Assembly (NCBI GenBank): GCA_004193595.1
Contig: RPGQ01000021.1
Location: forward strand, 1-64,000
Length of the DNA stretch: 64,000 nt
Source: Desulfobacteraceae bacterium Eth-SRB2
GTDB taxonomy: Bacteria; Desulfobacterota; Desulfobacteria; Desulfobacterales; UBA11574
Reading direction: 5' to 3'
Shown: positions 16,388 to 25,894 of the stretch, piece after piece
How positions within the stretch are numbered: position 1 is the first letter of the stretch
Layout: each line of letters starts with the position of its first letter
Notes under the pieces: generated by a model
What the model was told of the DNA's origin: nothing
Databases searched by the model: none
Seen by the model: only the letters and a program-made list of their open reading frames with translations
Translations under genes and position numbers: made by a program

Positions 16388-19321
16388 ATGAGAAAACTGC
16401 TTTCATTGATATTTGTTTTTCTTTTGCTTGCTCCCTTCGGACTGCAGGTAACCGGACTAAATTTTTCCACCCATGTCCATAAGCTGGGGATAAAACCGCC
16501 CCGGCTTTCCAGGCAGGCTTTTTTAGACAATGACTACTACCGCTCTTTCGACCAGTACTTCAATGACAGCTTCTCACTTCGCGGGCCACTGATCCTTGCA
16601 AAAAACTGGCTCGACTACCACTTGTTCAGTTCCACAGACTCCTGCGAGGTCCACATAGGCAGTGATGGATGGCTTTACGACTTTAAATCCATAAAAGACT
16701 ACCGGAAAGAAGCCTGCGATCACGAGGCATATGCCAAACAACTTGTCCTGGAACTTCATGCTCTTGAAAAGATTATCGAGGCTTCGGGTCGCCGGTTCTT
16801 CTTCTCCATCGCCCCGAGCAAGGCCACTATTTATCCGGAATTCGTGGGTTTTGTGTCCAAGGGCGACCCGTGCGACAGCAGCCTGTATGACCTGTTTTTG
16901 AAAAACATCACCTTACACCCGATGAAAAGTTTTGTGAGGCTTGACGCGCTCTTAAAGGATGAAAAAAAGAAAGGTGCGCTGCTGTATAACAAGACCAACA
17001 CCCGGTGGAACCGCCTGGGCGCGATGGTTGCCGCAAAAACCATCTTCAAGGAAGTTCTTGACGGACGGGGTGAGGCGCCCTCTATAGATTTGGCCCCCTT
17101 CGAACCTATGGTCTCCGGAGACCTGACCGGCAAACTCATGGGGCTCTCGGTCGTTGGTGAGGAGAAACTTATCAGACACTTCAGGAGGTTCGACCGGGCG
17201 GGTTTGCCTTCGGCGGTGGTTTATGGGGACTTTTTTATGTCGAATCTAATCCATTGCCTGGCAGAAAAATTTACAAAGCTTGACATGATTTCCACGGACT
17301 GCATCCCATCAAGAAAGCATGGGGAGAATTTGAAGTCGTACGGCGTTATTCTGATTGAGAGAGCCGAATCCGAAATGGAAACCATGCATATTGAAATCGA
17401 CAGAATTTTCTCCGAACTGGAGACCCAAGAACTATCCTTGAACAGGCGCCGTCTCGATCTTAAGGATGTATTGCCGGTTTCTCAGATTTCTCTAAAAGCC
17501 CGAGTGGACGGTATGGCAATAAAATCTGTGGGCTCCGATTCCATTTTCAAATTTATCTCCGTTCCCGGTTCGAACCACGGGACCTTCAGAGTGCTAAAGC
17601 TCTCCATTGAATCCCCACGCCCGGACATCATGACCATCGAGTACATGGCCGATCCGCCCCACATGATACAAAAACCTCTCAAAACCGGTGCCACGAAAGT
17701 CTATTTACCGCTGCCCTTTGGGGACTCTTTATGTCTGCGCATCAACCCGGGAAAAACGGTAGGCTTCTTTATGCTGCGATCGGCAGAAATATTCGAATTT
17801 TCAAACAACCCGGATGGGATGTGTCCGGTGGGAGAAACGCCCGTCATGGCCATGACCGGCCCGGAGGACGGGGATACTTGCCCGCACCGCGGAGGAAATA
17901 CGGACAGGGTCATCCCGGACACTGATACAGTCCTGCCGGTTGCTGTAAAAACCAGGCGGCATACAGACAAGACCTCCGGTGAGATAATGCCGCAGGTGGT
18001 GAAAGAATTTTCTGGAGAGAAATCTTCGATTGCCGTGACCGACTATGAAGACGGACGAATTTTTCAGCGCAGGGGCGATAGCGGGGACATCGTTGTCTCG
18101 GGCACCTACACCGGCATGCCTGTGCCTGTAGAGGCCAGGGTAGTTAGGTATGGCACCTCCGAGGAAATCGTACCATGGTCTGTGGTCGATGAGTGCCCGA
18201 AAAACGGTATTTTTTTAGGGAAGCTTGCCGGTATCCCCCAGGGCGGTTGGTATAATATACAAACACGAAATAGCAAAAACCATGATATATCCAGTCGCGG
18301 ATCGCACAGATGGGCCGTAGGGATACTTGTGGGATGCATTGGACAGTCCAACATGAAGGAATGGTTCCATACGGGTACAAACGCCACGTCACATTCACTG
18401 ATCCGGAAACATACCCATAAGGGATGGTCCGAGCTGGGTATGAAAGGCAATGCGGCGATTGCTTTTGGAAACAGACTGATAGAGCGACTTAGCATACCTA
18501 TCGGTCTTCTTGATTATTCCGTAAACGGATCAGGGTTGAGGAAAGAGGCGGACTGGGGCATGGGCTACTGGGAAAATACCCGGCCAGGATCAATTTACAA
18601 CCGCTTCCTGTCCGGCGTTTCAGCGGTGGGCGGCGACCTGGAGTATGTCATATGGATGCAAGGCGAAGCGGACGCCGCACGCGGTACGGTCACCGAGGTC
18701 GAGTACAGAGCTTCCCTCGAAAGTTTTATCACCCACCAGGTAAGGGCTGACATCGACAACGGTTCAAATCAGGCAAACCTGCCATTTTTCATCGTAATGA
18801 TGATTAAACGGCCCGGGGGTAAAGACGGGCCGCACCAAGCAATACGCAACGCCCAGAAGCACGTTGCCGAGAATGTGCCCGATTGCTACCCGGCGGCTAC
18901 GACCTTGGATCTCGAAAACCATGGCAGGCAGCACTTGGCCCCGGATGCATATACTACCCTTGGACTCAGGGTCGCCCAAACGGTTTTATACATTTTGGGT
19001 AAGGAAAAGTATTACCGGGGTCCGCGGGTGGCTGCCGTAAATTCGGTAGACAGCCGCACTCTGGACGTGACCATACAGCACTGTAGCGGGACTGATTTTA
19101 CACCGGTCCATGGGATTTCCGGATGGGAGGTTTTGGCAGGCGAAACTCTTTTACCTGTTTCGAAAGTGTACCGGCGTGATGCGGAAACCATCAGGATCAT
19201 CCTTAAGAACACCCTTGCCTGCGACCCAAAAATCCGCTATTTGTATGGCGCAATGCCGGATACGACCCGACCTGTCCTGGACAACACAGCGTTGGCGCTT
19301 CCCCTTGAAGAATATCATTAG
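16388..19321 (+). CDS. AlgJ/AlgX-like domain fused to SASA-type acetylesterase
   Basis: 977 aa from ATG 16388, 7 bases after the MBOAT gene. A signal anchor (1-24) leads into an AlgJ/AlgX-like SGNH region (about 45-300). The family's catalytic D-T/S-H-W appears as NTRW (204-207) and the Ser-bearing GDS motif as YGDFFMS (279-285), so Ser, Asp and His all appear lost. A beta-rich middle (about 365-640) is unrecognised. The C-terminal part is a second SGNH domain of the sialate O-acetylesterase (SASA) family: GCIGQSNM near 650 with the nucleophile Ser, WMQGEADA near 757, and an HLAP His near 849. These suggest the protein docks to the MBOAT partner with a dead transferase-like module and removes, rather than adds, acetyl groups, or both in balance. 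Periplasmic, membrane-anchored. Confidence 0.85.
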   Translation: MRKLLSLIFVFLLLAPFGLQVTGLNFSTHVHKLGIKPPRLSRQAFLDNDYYRSFDQYFNDSFSLRGPLILAKNWLDYHLFSSTDSCEVHIGSDGWLYDFKSIKDYRKEACDHEAYAKQLVLELHALEKIIEASGRRFFFSIAPSKATIYPEFVGFVSKGDPCDSSLYDLFLKNITLHPMKSFVRLDALLKDEKKKGALLYNKTNTRWNRLGAMVAAKTIFKEVLDGRGEAPSIDLAPFEPMVSGDLTGKLMGLSVVGEEKLIRHFRRFDRAGLPSAVVYGDFFMSNLIHCLAEKFTKLDMISTDCIPSRKHGENLKSYGVILIERAESEMETMHIEIDRIFSELETQELSLNRRRLDLKDVLPVSQISLKARVDGMAIKSVGSDSIFKFISVPGSNHGTFRVLKLSIESPRPDIMTIEYMADPPHMIQKPLKTGATKVYLPLPFGDSLCLRINPGKTVGFFMLRSAEIFEFSNNPDGMCPVGETPVMAMTGPEDGDTCPHRGGNTDRVIPDTDTVLPVAVKTRRHTDKTSGEIMPQVVKEFSGEKSSIAVTDYEDGRIFQRRGDSGDIVVSGTYTGMPVPVEARVVRYGTSEEIVPWSVVDECPKNGIFLGKLAGIPQGGWYNIQTRNSKNHDISSRGSHRWAVGILVGCIGQSNMKEWFHTGTNATSHSLIRKHTHKGWSELGMKGNAAIAFGNRLIERLSIPIGLLDYSVNGSGLRKEADWGMGYWENTRPGSIYNRFLSGVSAVGGDLEYVIWMQGEADAARGTVTEVEYRASLESFITHQVRADIDNGSNQANLPFFIVMMIKRPGGKDGPHQAIRNAQKHVAENVPDCYPAATTLDLENHGRQHLAPDAYTTLGLRVAQTVLYILGKEKYYRGPRVAAVNSVDSRTLDVTIQHCSGTDFTPVHGISGWEVLAGETLLPVSKVYRRDAETIRIILKNTLACDPKIRYLYGAMPDTTRPVLDNTALALPLEEYH

Positions 19322-19332
19322 CCCGTAATTAT

Positions 19333-19483
19333 GACGGTCTCGTAAAAAGTCCAACTTCTGCGTTGTGCTGCATTTCGCAATCATTCAACGTACGAAAAGT
19401 ACGCCTCATGATTACAAAATTTGCAACGCCTTTTTATCCCGCCTATGTTTGGCGGGGGAATTTGAACTTTTTACGAAACCGTC
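19333..19483. repeat. 151-bp palindromic element between convergent genes
   Basis: Ends GACGGTCTCGTAAAAAGT and ACTTTTTACGAAACCGTC are inverted copies; inner blocks CGTACGAAAAGTACG, CAATCAT/ATGATTA and GCGTTG/CAACGC also pair. It lies between the convergent esterase and LysM genes, where it could serve as a two-way terminator. Design and length resemble the elements at 4626-4785 and 39389-39537. Confidence 0.78.
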
Positions 19484-19511
19484 TAAATCGGATTTTTTAC
19501 GAGTTCATCAA

Positions 19512-20870
19512 TTATGGTTTGCTCTTTTTTATATTTTCAAGCCTTTCCAAAAGTTTTTTGGCCTTTTGGATATCTTTTCCTACATCTTTGTAGTTAGGAT
19601 CAACTGCACAAACGAGTTCCCATTCCCTGACGGCTTCAGCCAATTGCTGGTTTCCATAGTACGAGAGACCTCTGTTGTAGTGGGTTTCTATATAGCTTTC
19701 ATCACTTTTCTTGATATAGTCCTGGCACTTCTCACAGTCTTTATTGAAACTAAAAGATGTTTCAAAGTTCTTTTTCGCTGCCAGATAATCTTCCTTTTCA
19801 AACAGGGCTATCCCATACTGAAAGTGCGTGTTGTAAAGGTATTCACGGGCGGATTTGTCATAAGGGTTGGCATTTAATACCTTATTAAATTCCACAATAG
19901 CGGCCGGGTATTCTTTATTATTAAAGTGTTCAATACCAAGAGATCGATAATTTGCCACTTCATCAACTGGCTCTTCTGGCTCTTCCTCTTCCAGGCCTTC
20001 ATCCTTTTTTTCTTCCTCTTCCAAAAGGACGGATTCCGGCGCCTTAACCTCTTCGGTCTTGATCTCCTGTTTTGATGCTAAAAATGGCACTCCTTCTATT
20101 TCAGGAACTTTTATGTTTTGACCCACCGTTATCTGGGTTGCATCGAACATGTTATTAAATTCAGCTATAATCTGAAACTTTTTATAATCCCCGTAATATG
20201 TCTTAGCTACCATTGAAAGGCTTTCGCCCGGTTTGATTGTGTGAATAATATACTTTTTACCCGTCTCAATTTCCTGTTTTCTCGTTAATAAGGAAACCCC
20301 CTCTATTTCAGGAACTTTTATGTTTTGACCCACCTCTATCCGGGTTGCATCGGACATGTTATTAAATTTAGCTATAATCGGAAACTTTTTATAATCCCCG
20401 TAATATGTCTTAGCTACCATTGAAAGGCTTTCGCCCGGTTTGATTGTGTGAATAATATACTTCTCTGCGGGGATCTCTCTCCTGGGTTTGATCGCTCTCA
20501 AAGCTTTTTCATGATCCGGCTGAAGCTCCAATGTTGTTAAGAACTCTTTACGAGCCAATCGATATTTCCCCTTTCTGCGTAATTTTATACCATTCCGATA
20601 ATGTGCTTGCGCCAATATTCGCATATTTTTTTCAAGCAGGCCGCTTTTCTCTATCGCCTCCTTGTCCTTGGGGTTAACAGTAAGCGCCAGTTTATACTGC
20701 TTCAAGGCTTGCACCAAATCGCCTTTGTTTTCATAATCCTGCCCACTTCTGATATAAGTCTGAACCAGTTCTTTCTTTTGAGATCCAGTGAATTTTTCTT
20801 TAATCCCGGCACATCCCCCTATCATTACCCCTATCAACACACCTAAGATAAGTACTCTGATTTTTTTCAT
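19512..20870 (-). CDS. TPR-LysM-TPR envelope lipoprotein
   Basis: 452 aa. Lipobox VMIGGC near residue 19 marks a lipoprotein. About 35-125 are TPR-like helices, then two LysM domains (about 137-190 and 206-259; YIIHTIKPGESLSMVAKTYYG), an acidic stretch rich in Glu (about 275-305) and a second TPR block (about 310-440, with GLSYYGNQQLAEAVREWELV). LysM binds peptidoglycan or chitin-like glycans, so the protein bridges the outer membrane and the wall. The two LysM units are an almost exact 207-bp DNA duplication. The polysaccharide deacetylase gene starts its stop 7 bases upstream, so these two are an operon; together they may bind and modify a GlcNAc polymer. Confidence 0.85.
   Translation of the reverse strand: MKKIRVLILGVLIGVMIGGCAGIKEKFTGSQKKELVQTYIRSGQDYENKGDLVQALKQYKLALTVNPKDKEAIEKSGLLEKNMRILAQAHYRNGIKLRRKGKYRLARKEFLTTLELQPDHEKALRAIKPRREIPAEKYIIHTIKPGESLSMVAKTYYGDYKKFPIIAKFNNMSDATRIEVGQNIKVPEIEGVSLLTRKQEIETGKKYIIHTIKPGESLSMVAKTYYGDYKKFQIIAEFNNMFDATQITVGQNIKVPEIEGVPFLASKQEIKTEEVKAPESVLLEEEEKKDEGLEEEEPEEPVDEVANYRSLGIEHFNNKEYPAAIVEFNKVLNANPYDKSAREYLYNTHFQYGIALFEKEDYLAAKKNFETSFSFNKDCEKCQDYIKKSDESYIETHYNRGLSYYGNQQLAEAVREWELVCAVDPNYKDVGKDIQKAKKLLERLENIKKSKP
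20053..20469 (-). repeat. 207-bp tandem duplication encoding two LysM units
   Basis: Two in-frame 69-codon units with identical stretches covering YIIHTIKPGESLSMVAKTYY and GQNIKVPEIEG. Differences cluster in a few codons (FPIIAKFNNMSDATRIEV versus FQIIAEFNNMFDATQITV), pointing to a recent duplication. Confidence 0.85.
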
Positions 20871-20877
20871 AATGATC

Positions 20878-21906
20878 TCACTTTAATGAAATTTTATGGA
20901 AACTTTTCAAAACGGAAAGGAAAGTCTTCATATCCCTTTTCAATATCTGGGTCCTCCTCAAGGTAAGCGGATCGGCAAAAAATGGGTTGCTCCCCTTTTT
21001 TACCGTCACCGCAACCTGATAACCTAAACGTCTGGATATTTCTAACACATTTTGATTGTATCGTCCATAAGGAAAAGCCAGAAAAATGGTATTTTGTTCC
21101 AGCTTCTTATCGATGATCTGTTTGGATACACGAAGTTCCTTTTCAATCCTATTCATAAACGCCGAGGTGTCTTCGCCTTCCTTCTGCCGGGTGAGGTCGC
21201 TGTGAGATACGGTATGTCCACCAATCTCAAAACCGTCTGCTTTCATTATAGCGAGTTGCTTCCAGGTCAGGGAGTTTTTGCATGCATTTATGAACTCTGT
21301 ATAAATAAACAATGTGGCATGAAAACCATATTTTTTCAGAATAGGGTAACAAACATCATAGACGGATCTATAACCATCATCAATGGATATAATCACCGCC
21401 TTTTTGGGAATGGCATGACGATATTCAAGAAAATCAATAAGTTGTCTAAAGCTTATGACTCTGTAGCCATTTTCATAGAGATATTTCATCTGTTGTTCAA
21501 AAATATGGGCAGGCATGCAAAGCGGAGATTTACAATCCTTTGCAAAACGGTGGTAACAAAGAATAGGAACAACCTGAAATCCATTGGCCGCTAGTCCCCC
21601 TATATTTGTCTCTTTGAGGGGAATAATGATAATTTTATTTTTTTCAAAAGAAACATCCTCATTGGCGTCCTCTATTACCCAGAATTTTTTTCTATCCCCG
21701 AGATATTTTTCAGCCAGTGTGTCCGGCGTTTCTTTATCTTTAAGTTGACAAATAATATAATCATTTGATTGAAAAACACCGGCAGTTTTAAAAGTGGCAC
21801 AGGAGATCAAGAAAAACAATCCTCCTGCGCATATAAACAGGGTAATTATTGAATGTTTAAGTCTGTTAGCTCTCAAACCTTTCAAAAGATTTCCTCCGAT
21901 AAGCAC
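20878..21906 (-). CDS. LysM-containing polysaccharide deacetylase lipoprotein
   Basis: 342 aa. N-terminal signal with lipobox FFLISC near residue 35, a diverged LysM-like region (about 50-100, YIICQLKDKETPDTLAEKYLG), then a NodB-type carbohydrate esterase 4 domain. Catalytic motifs are intact: ISIDDGYRS with the Asp pair near 172-176 and GGHTVSHSDLT with the metal His residues near 230. These enzymes remove N-acetyl groups from GlcNAc polymers such as peptidoglycan or PNAG, acting outside the inner membrane. The TPR-LysM gene follows 7 bases downstream. The LysM makes peptidoglycan the likely substrate, but PgaB/IcaB-type action on an exopolysaccharide is possible. Confidence 0.88.
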   Translation of the reverse strand: MLIGGNLLKGLRANRLKHSIITLFICAGGLFFLISCATFKTAGVFQSNDYIICQLKDKETPDTLAEKYLGDRKKFWVIEDANEDVSFEKNKIIIIPLKETNIGGLAANGFQVVPILCYHRFAKDCKSPLCMPAHIFEQQMKYLYENGYRVISFRQLIDFLEYRHAIPKKAVIISIDDGYRSVYDVCYPILKKYGFHATLFIYTEFINACKNSLTWKQLAIMKADGFEIGGHTVSHSDLTRQKEGEDTSAFMNRIEKELRVSKQIIDKKLEQNTIFLAFPYGRYNQNVLEISRRLGYQVAVTVKKGSNPFFADPLTLRRTQILKRDMKTFLSVLKSFHKISLK

Positions 21907-21953
21907 ATCAATATAAATGAATTAAAAAAAATAGTAGGCGTTCACGGGGCCAT

Positions 21954-23927
21954 TTACCAAATATGTATTTTATCCCCTATTTTTGATAGGTTATCAATGT
22001 TTTCTCTTAATTTATCGTCCGGCTTTATCGGCCGTCTCTGGTTTTTAATATGTCCGTAACTGAATTCAGGCTCTATCTTTATCACATGAACCTGAGCAAT
22101 AACCGAGGGATCAGGCTGAAAACTTTTTCCCTTGTATACAACCGGAGCACTTTCCTCGATAACATTAAATATCGTACCGGTAACCACTCCTTCACGCGAG
22201 CCGAGATTAACAAGAACCTGGTGACCGGAAACCTCGACCACATAAGCCTGCAGCGGATAATGCAAAATAATGTTGGTAAGAATCTCACGATTTAGCCAGT
22301 GCATATCTTTTTTTACCGTTATCTCGGAAGAAAATTGCCGGGTAATTACGTTGGATTTCTCTGAGCTATCCGTATCCATCATGTTTATTTTTAAAAGCGG
22401 CCCGCCGGGAAGATAATAAACAGACCCTTTGACAAGAAGTGTTGCACCCAGTGCTCTGGCCAGTCTTAACGTGGTTTCTTTGTCCGCCAGATCCTTTTGA
22501 TCAATTCCCAGTGCTTTAACTAAGCGCTCAACCAGGATTCTGCCAACGACTTGTACCCTCCCGGATGCCTCAAGCTGACGGGTAAGCCGTGCAGAGATTA
22601 CCGCAACAAATCCGTCTCGTTCAGCCAAGCCGCCTGTTTCCATAAAATCAAAAAATGACAGTATAACGGCCCGGGATGTCCACGAGTCTTCACCGGAAAC
22701 ATCCTCCCTGATCCCACCGTTATATCTGGCAACCAGTTCTTTGACTTTATCCTCCAGCATTCTCTTTTTTTCAAGATCCTTTTCCATAAGAAGTCTTTTC
22801 TGGGCATTGTCGGCAAGGACCGTTGTGAAAGGATCATTGGGGTCAACGGCCTGAGCTTTGCGATAGGCTTCAAGTGCCTTTTCCCAATTTCCCTCCCTTT
22901 CATAGGTCAACCCCTTGTTTGAGGTGGCCTCAATATAATACGGGTCCATGGCAACCGCCTGATCATACAACTCCCGAGATTTTTTGTAGTTTCCGCGACC
23001 GGCATGGATCCGCCCCAGCTGATTGTATGCCACCGCACTCTGGTAGGGTTCCGATCCCTTTTTCCGAATCGCTTTTTTATATTCACCCTCGGCTTCCTTG
23101 ACCTTATTCTGACGGTATAAAAGATTTCCTTTAACCACATGGACCTGTGCTCTGTCAGCGGCCTTTTCCTCGACCTCCCTTGCCACCTTAAGCGCTTTTT
23201 CAGTTTGTCCTTTTTTAGCATAAACCGTAGATAGCCCTTCTTTTCCCAGAACCTCCGCCTCTCCCTTTTTTCTGGAAAGATTGTAAAACGTTTTTTCTGC
23301 CTCATCCAACTTTCCCTCTTTCAGTTCCGCATATCCCTGTACGGTTTTAGCCCTTACGTTTTTCGGATTCTTTTTCACCACTTTTTCGCTGATTGCCCGG
23401 GCTATTTTCGTCTGCTTTCGCTGCAGTTTGCGTTCGGCCAGCTTTACCAGCATAACCTCAGTGGTTCTGCCGCCGCCTTGAAAATAATCTAGCAGTTTTA
23501 AATCGGGCCCTAAAATGCAAATCGTCGGAAGAATCAGCCGGGCATGATAAAGATCACTCACTCCTGACGAGTCGATCAGAACCGGAAAAGACGGCTGAAT
23601 GGTTGCTATAAATTTATTGACCTTATTTGTTGAAGACCGTGTCACTCCCCATACCATCAAGTCGGCATCTTTGTATTGTTTTGACAGTTGATCGATATTC
23701 AACAGGCCTTCCTGGCTGGGCCTTGAGTCAACATCAAAAAAATAAATGATGACCATGGGCTGATTTTTCATACTTGACAAATCATAATTTCTTCCCTTTA
23801 CATCTTTCAGCGAAAACAAGGGAACATGCTGACCCTCCGGAAGCTGACTGTAACAAATACCGGCTGTTGCGACCACAAAAATAGCTGAAATGAAAAAACA
23901 ACAAAATATTCTTAATACCGGTTTCAT
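21954..23927 (-). CDS. Periplasmic redoxin-like/TPR/CsgG-domain fusion protein, second copy
   Basis: 657-aa paralogue of the protein at 8429-10372, colinear over the full length: signal peptide ending in an AxA-like site, redoxin-like domain about 30-165 (GQHVPLFSLKDVKGRNYDLS, cis-Pro in LPTICILGP), TPR about 170-375, CsgG-like about 415-530 (VVGRILVERLVKALGIDQKDL) and the FlgT-like tail (GSREGVVTGTIFNVIEE). The CxxC site again reads FFDVDSRPSQEG, so the loss of Cys is conserved. AGGAGGAAG precedes ATG 23927. The downstream genes are the LysM deacetylase (48 bases) and the TPR-LysM lipoprotein; the three probably form one envelope operon. The last ten residues extend beyond the paralogue's end. 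Confidence 0.82.
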   Translation of the reverse strand: MKPVLRIFCCFFISAIFVVATAGICYSQLPEGQHVPLFSLKDVKGRNYDLSSMKNQPMVIIYFFDVDSRPSQEGLLNIDQLSKQYKDADLMVWGVTRSSTNKVNKFIATIQPSFPVLIDSSGVSDLYHARLILPTICILGPDLKLLDYFQGGGRTTEVMLVKLAERKLQRKQTKIARAISEKVVKKNPKNVRAKTVQGYAELKEGKLDEAEKTFYNLSRKKGEAEVLGKEGLSTVYAKKGQTEKALKVAREVEEKAADRAQVHVVKGNLLYRQNKVKEAEGEYKKAIRKKGSEPYQSAVAYNQLGRIHAGRGNYKKSRELYDQAVAMDPYYIEATSNKGLTYEREGNWEKALEAYRKAQAVDPNDPFTTVLADNAQKRLLMEKDLEKKRMLEDKVKELVARYNGGIREDVSGEDSWTSRAVILSFFDFMETGGLAERDGFVAVISARLTRQLEASGRVQVVGRILVERLVKALGIDQKDLADKETTLRLARALGATLLVKGSVYYLPGGPLLKINMMDTDSSEKSNVITRQFSSEITVKKDMHWLNREILTNIILHYPLQAYVVEVSGHQVLVNLGSREGVVTGTIFNVIEESAPVVYKGKSFQPDPSVIAQVHVIKIEPEFSYGHIKNQRRPIKPDDKLRENIDNLSKIGDKIHIW

Positions 23928-23994
23928 GACACTTCCTCCTCGAGATTCACATATTGTTTTTTATAATTTTAGACATATTATATTACTTTCTCCT

Positions 23995-24065
23995 AACTTA
24001 TCAATAATTTATGGGGCCAGGTCAATATTACTATTTAATAGACCGGAACTTATTGAGAAATTAAA
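23995..24065. repeat. Repeat family A, diverged copy
   Basis: AACTTATCAATAATTTATGG ... GGAACTTATTGAGAAATTAA keeps both inverted ends of the family but a different centre. A right-half copy (GACCGGAACTTATTG) follows at 24280-24312, so the family C element between them is bracketed by family A sequence. Confidence 0.65.
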
Positions 24066-24089
24066 CTATTAAAACTTAGGGGCTTCGCC

Positions 24090-24235
24090 TCCATTGGAAT
24101 AATGGAATGATGGAGTAATGGAATGATGGGTTTGAAGGAATTTTTTTACAATTAAAATGGTTTATTTCCGCCCTTTTCCCCAATATTCCAGCATTCCAGC
24201 ATTCCATTATTATTGCACAAACATATTACCATTAA
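24090..24235. repeat. Dispersed repeat family C, copy 2
   Basis: GGAATAATGGAATGATGG ... CCAGCATTCCAGCATTCC, with the conserved inner TTTACAATTAAAATGGTT. Shares its plan with 14270-14435. A detached unit (AGAATGGAATAATGG) is at about 25712. Confidence 0.65.
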
Positions 24236-24332
24236 AAAAATAATTATTTTCCATAAGTTATAGAATTTCTGAGGCGTTCAATTAATAGACCGGAACTTAT
24301 TGAAAAATTAAACTTTCTTACTTCGCACGATG

Positions 24333-25613
24333 TTATTCAATGGGTATCAAACGCACATTCAGCGGAGTTTCGCCGGGTTTGCTAATCTGCAGCTGTGCCT
24401 CCCACTCAAGATAATCCGGAAGGCTGACCCGAACTTCGTATTTCCCAATTGGAATTTCAAGGTTTATGGGGGTGTTGCCTTTAGGTGAATCATTTAAAAA
24501 AACTTGAGCCCCGGAAGGTGAACTGGTCACCATTAGAATTGCATCTACAGGCTTGATAGCCTCGCCACGGGTCGATAATGAAGATTCAGACTTACCTGTA
24601 GTATCCTGCAATTTGGCAGGTTGAAACGGTTCCGTTACAGTAGATTTTTCGTCATTCGACAGTAATGACGCCTGCTTTTTATGTGCTCCAAAAAAATAGA
24701 TTACCCCTCCAAGAACAACTGCCGCCATTAGACCCATAATTAAAACAGATGCCACAGGCTTTTTTTTGGGGCTTACCGGTTTTTCGGACAGTAAAGAAGA
24801 TCCTTTTACCTGGAGACAGGTTTTAAGGGCATCGCCCATTTCCTTCCCGGTTTGAAAGCGTACATCCGGATTTTTAGATAGAGCTTTCATAATTAGATCA
24901 GAGAGCGACCGGGGGATTGACGTGTCAATTTTTAATGGTGCCACGGGAATATCATCTGTAATGGCCCTGAAGATGGCAGTAAAATGATCCCCCTCAAAGG
25001 GCTTACGACCCACAATCAATTCATAAAGGATCACTCCAAGGGAAAACAGATCGGATCGCCCGTCGACCCTTTTCCCCATCACCTGCTCCGGTGACATATA
25101 GAAAGGAGTTCCTAAAATCACCCCTGTCTGGGTTTGTTGGGCTGCATTTTGGTCTACTGCACGGGCAATCCCGAAATCGGTAAGTTTGACATTACCTTCA
25201 TCGGTCAAAAAAATGTTTGAGGGTTTAATATCCCTGTGAACAATTTCCTTTTCATGAGCACAGCCAAGAGCGTTTGCAACCTGTAAAGCAATATCAATGA
25301 TTTTCTCGACACTCAATCTTCCACTACGAATCACTTCATTCAAAGGTTGCCCCTGAAGATATTCCATGGCGATGTAGGTGGTTCCATGGTCTTGCCCCAC
25401 ATCATATACCGTAACGATATTGGGATGAGAAAGTCGCCCGATGAATTTTGCCTCTTTAAAAAACCGCGATACAAACTCTTCGTTGACCACGCGGTCCACC
25501 CGTAACACCTTTAACGCAACCGGCCGGTCAATCTGAGGATCGTGGGCCTGGTAAACCACGCCCATCCCGCCTTTGCCCAATTCTTTTATAATTTCATATC
25601 GTCCGTATTTCAT
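24333..25613 (-). CDS. Ser/Thr protein kinase with C-terminal PEGA domain
   Basis: 426 aa. Kinase domain about 4-262: glycine loop GKGGMGVVY, VALKVL with the ATP-binding Lys, catalytic loop HRDIKPSN, DFGIA, MSPEQ in place of APE. A membrane helix at about 284-304 (VLIMGLMAAVVLGGVIYFFG) and a periplasmic PEGA domain at about 355-426 (VTSSPSGAQVFLNDSPKG, GKYEVRVSLPDY) follow. PEGA domains are found on surface and wall-linked proteins, so this kinase may sense the envelope. It is the last gene of a minus-strand set: sensor, kinase, PP2C phosphatase and this kinase, though a 280-base gap with a family A palindrome separates it from the phosphatase. Confidence 0.93.
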   Translation of the reverse strand: MKYGRYEIIKELGKGGMGVVYQAHDPQIDRPVALKVLRVDRVVNEEFVSRFFKEAKFIGRLSHPNIVTVYDVGQDHGTTYIAMEYLQGQPLNEVIRSGRLSVEKIIDIALQVANALGCAHEKEIVHRDIKPSNIFLTDEGNVKLTDFGIARAVDQNAAQQTQTGVILGTPFYMSPEQVMGKRVDGRSDLFSLGVILYELIVGRKPFEGDHFTAIFRAITDDIPVAPLKIDTSIPRSLSDLIMKALSKNPDVRFQTGKEMGDALKTCLQVKGSSLLSEKPVSPKKKPVASVLIMGLMAAVVLGGVIYFFGAHKKQASLLSNDEKSTVTEPFQPAKLQDTTGKSESSLSTRGEAIKPVDAILMVTSSPSGAQVFLNDSPKGNTPINLEIPIGKYEVRVSLPDYLEWEAQLQISKPGETPLNVRLIPIE

Positions 25614-25787
25614 TAATTTTTGTTCTAATTTTAGTGGTTAATTTAACGTCTCGGAGATTCTATAACTTTTGGAAAATACTGGTTTTTAATGGCAACCTGT
25701 TTTTGCCGTCAGAATGGAATAATGGATAGTTTCGAAAATTCATATGCACCCGCAAAAACCTGCTGAATATCAGCGAGTTGAAAAGGA

Positions 25788-25857
25788 TAACTTCTCAATA
25801 AGTTCTGGTGTATGAAATAATCATATTGACCCGAATCCATAATTTATTAAGATGTTA
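25788..25857. repeat. Repeat family A, second full copy (opposite orientation)
   Basis: Reads on the minus strand almost identically to 2121-2192, with about three differences including the GTC/GTCA centre. It sits between the PP2C gene and the PEGA kinase gene. Confidence 0.8.
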
Positions 25858-25894
25858 CGGAAAAGGACAATTATTTTGGAATTTGTTTTTTTGT

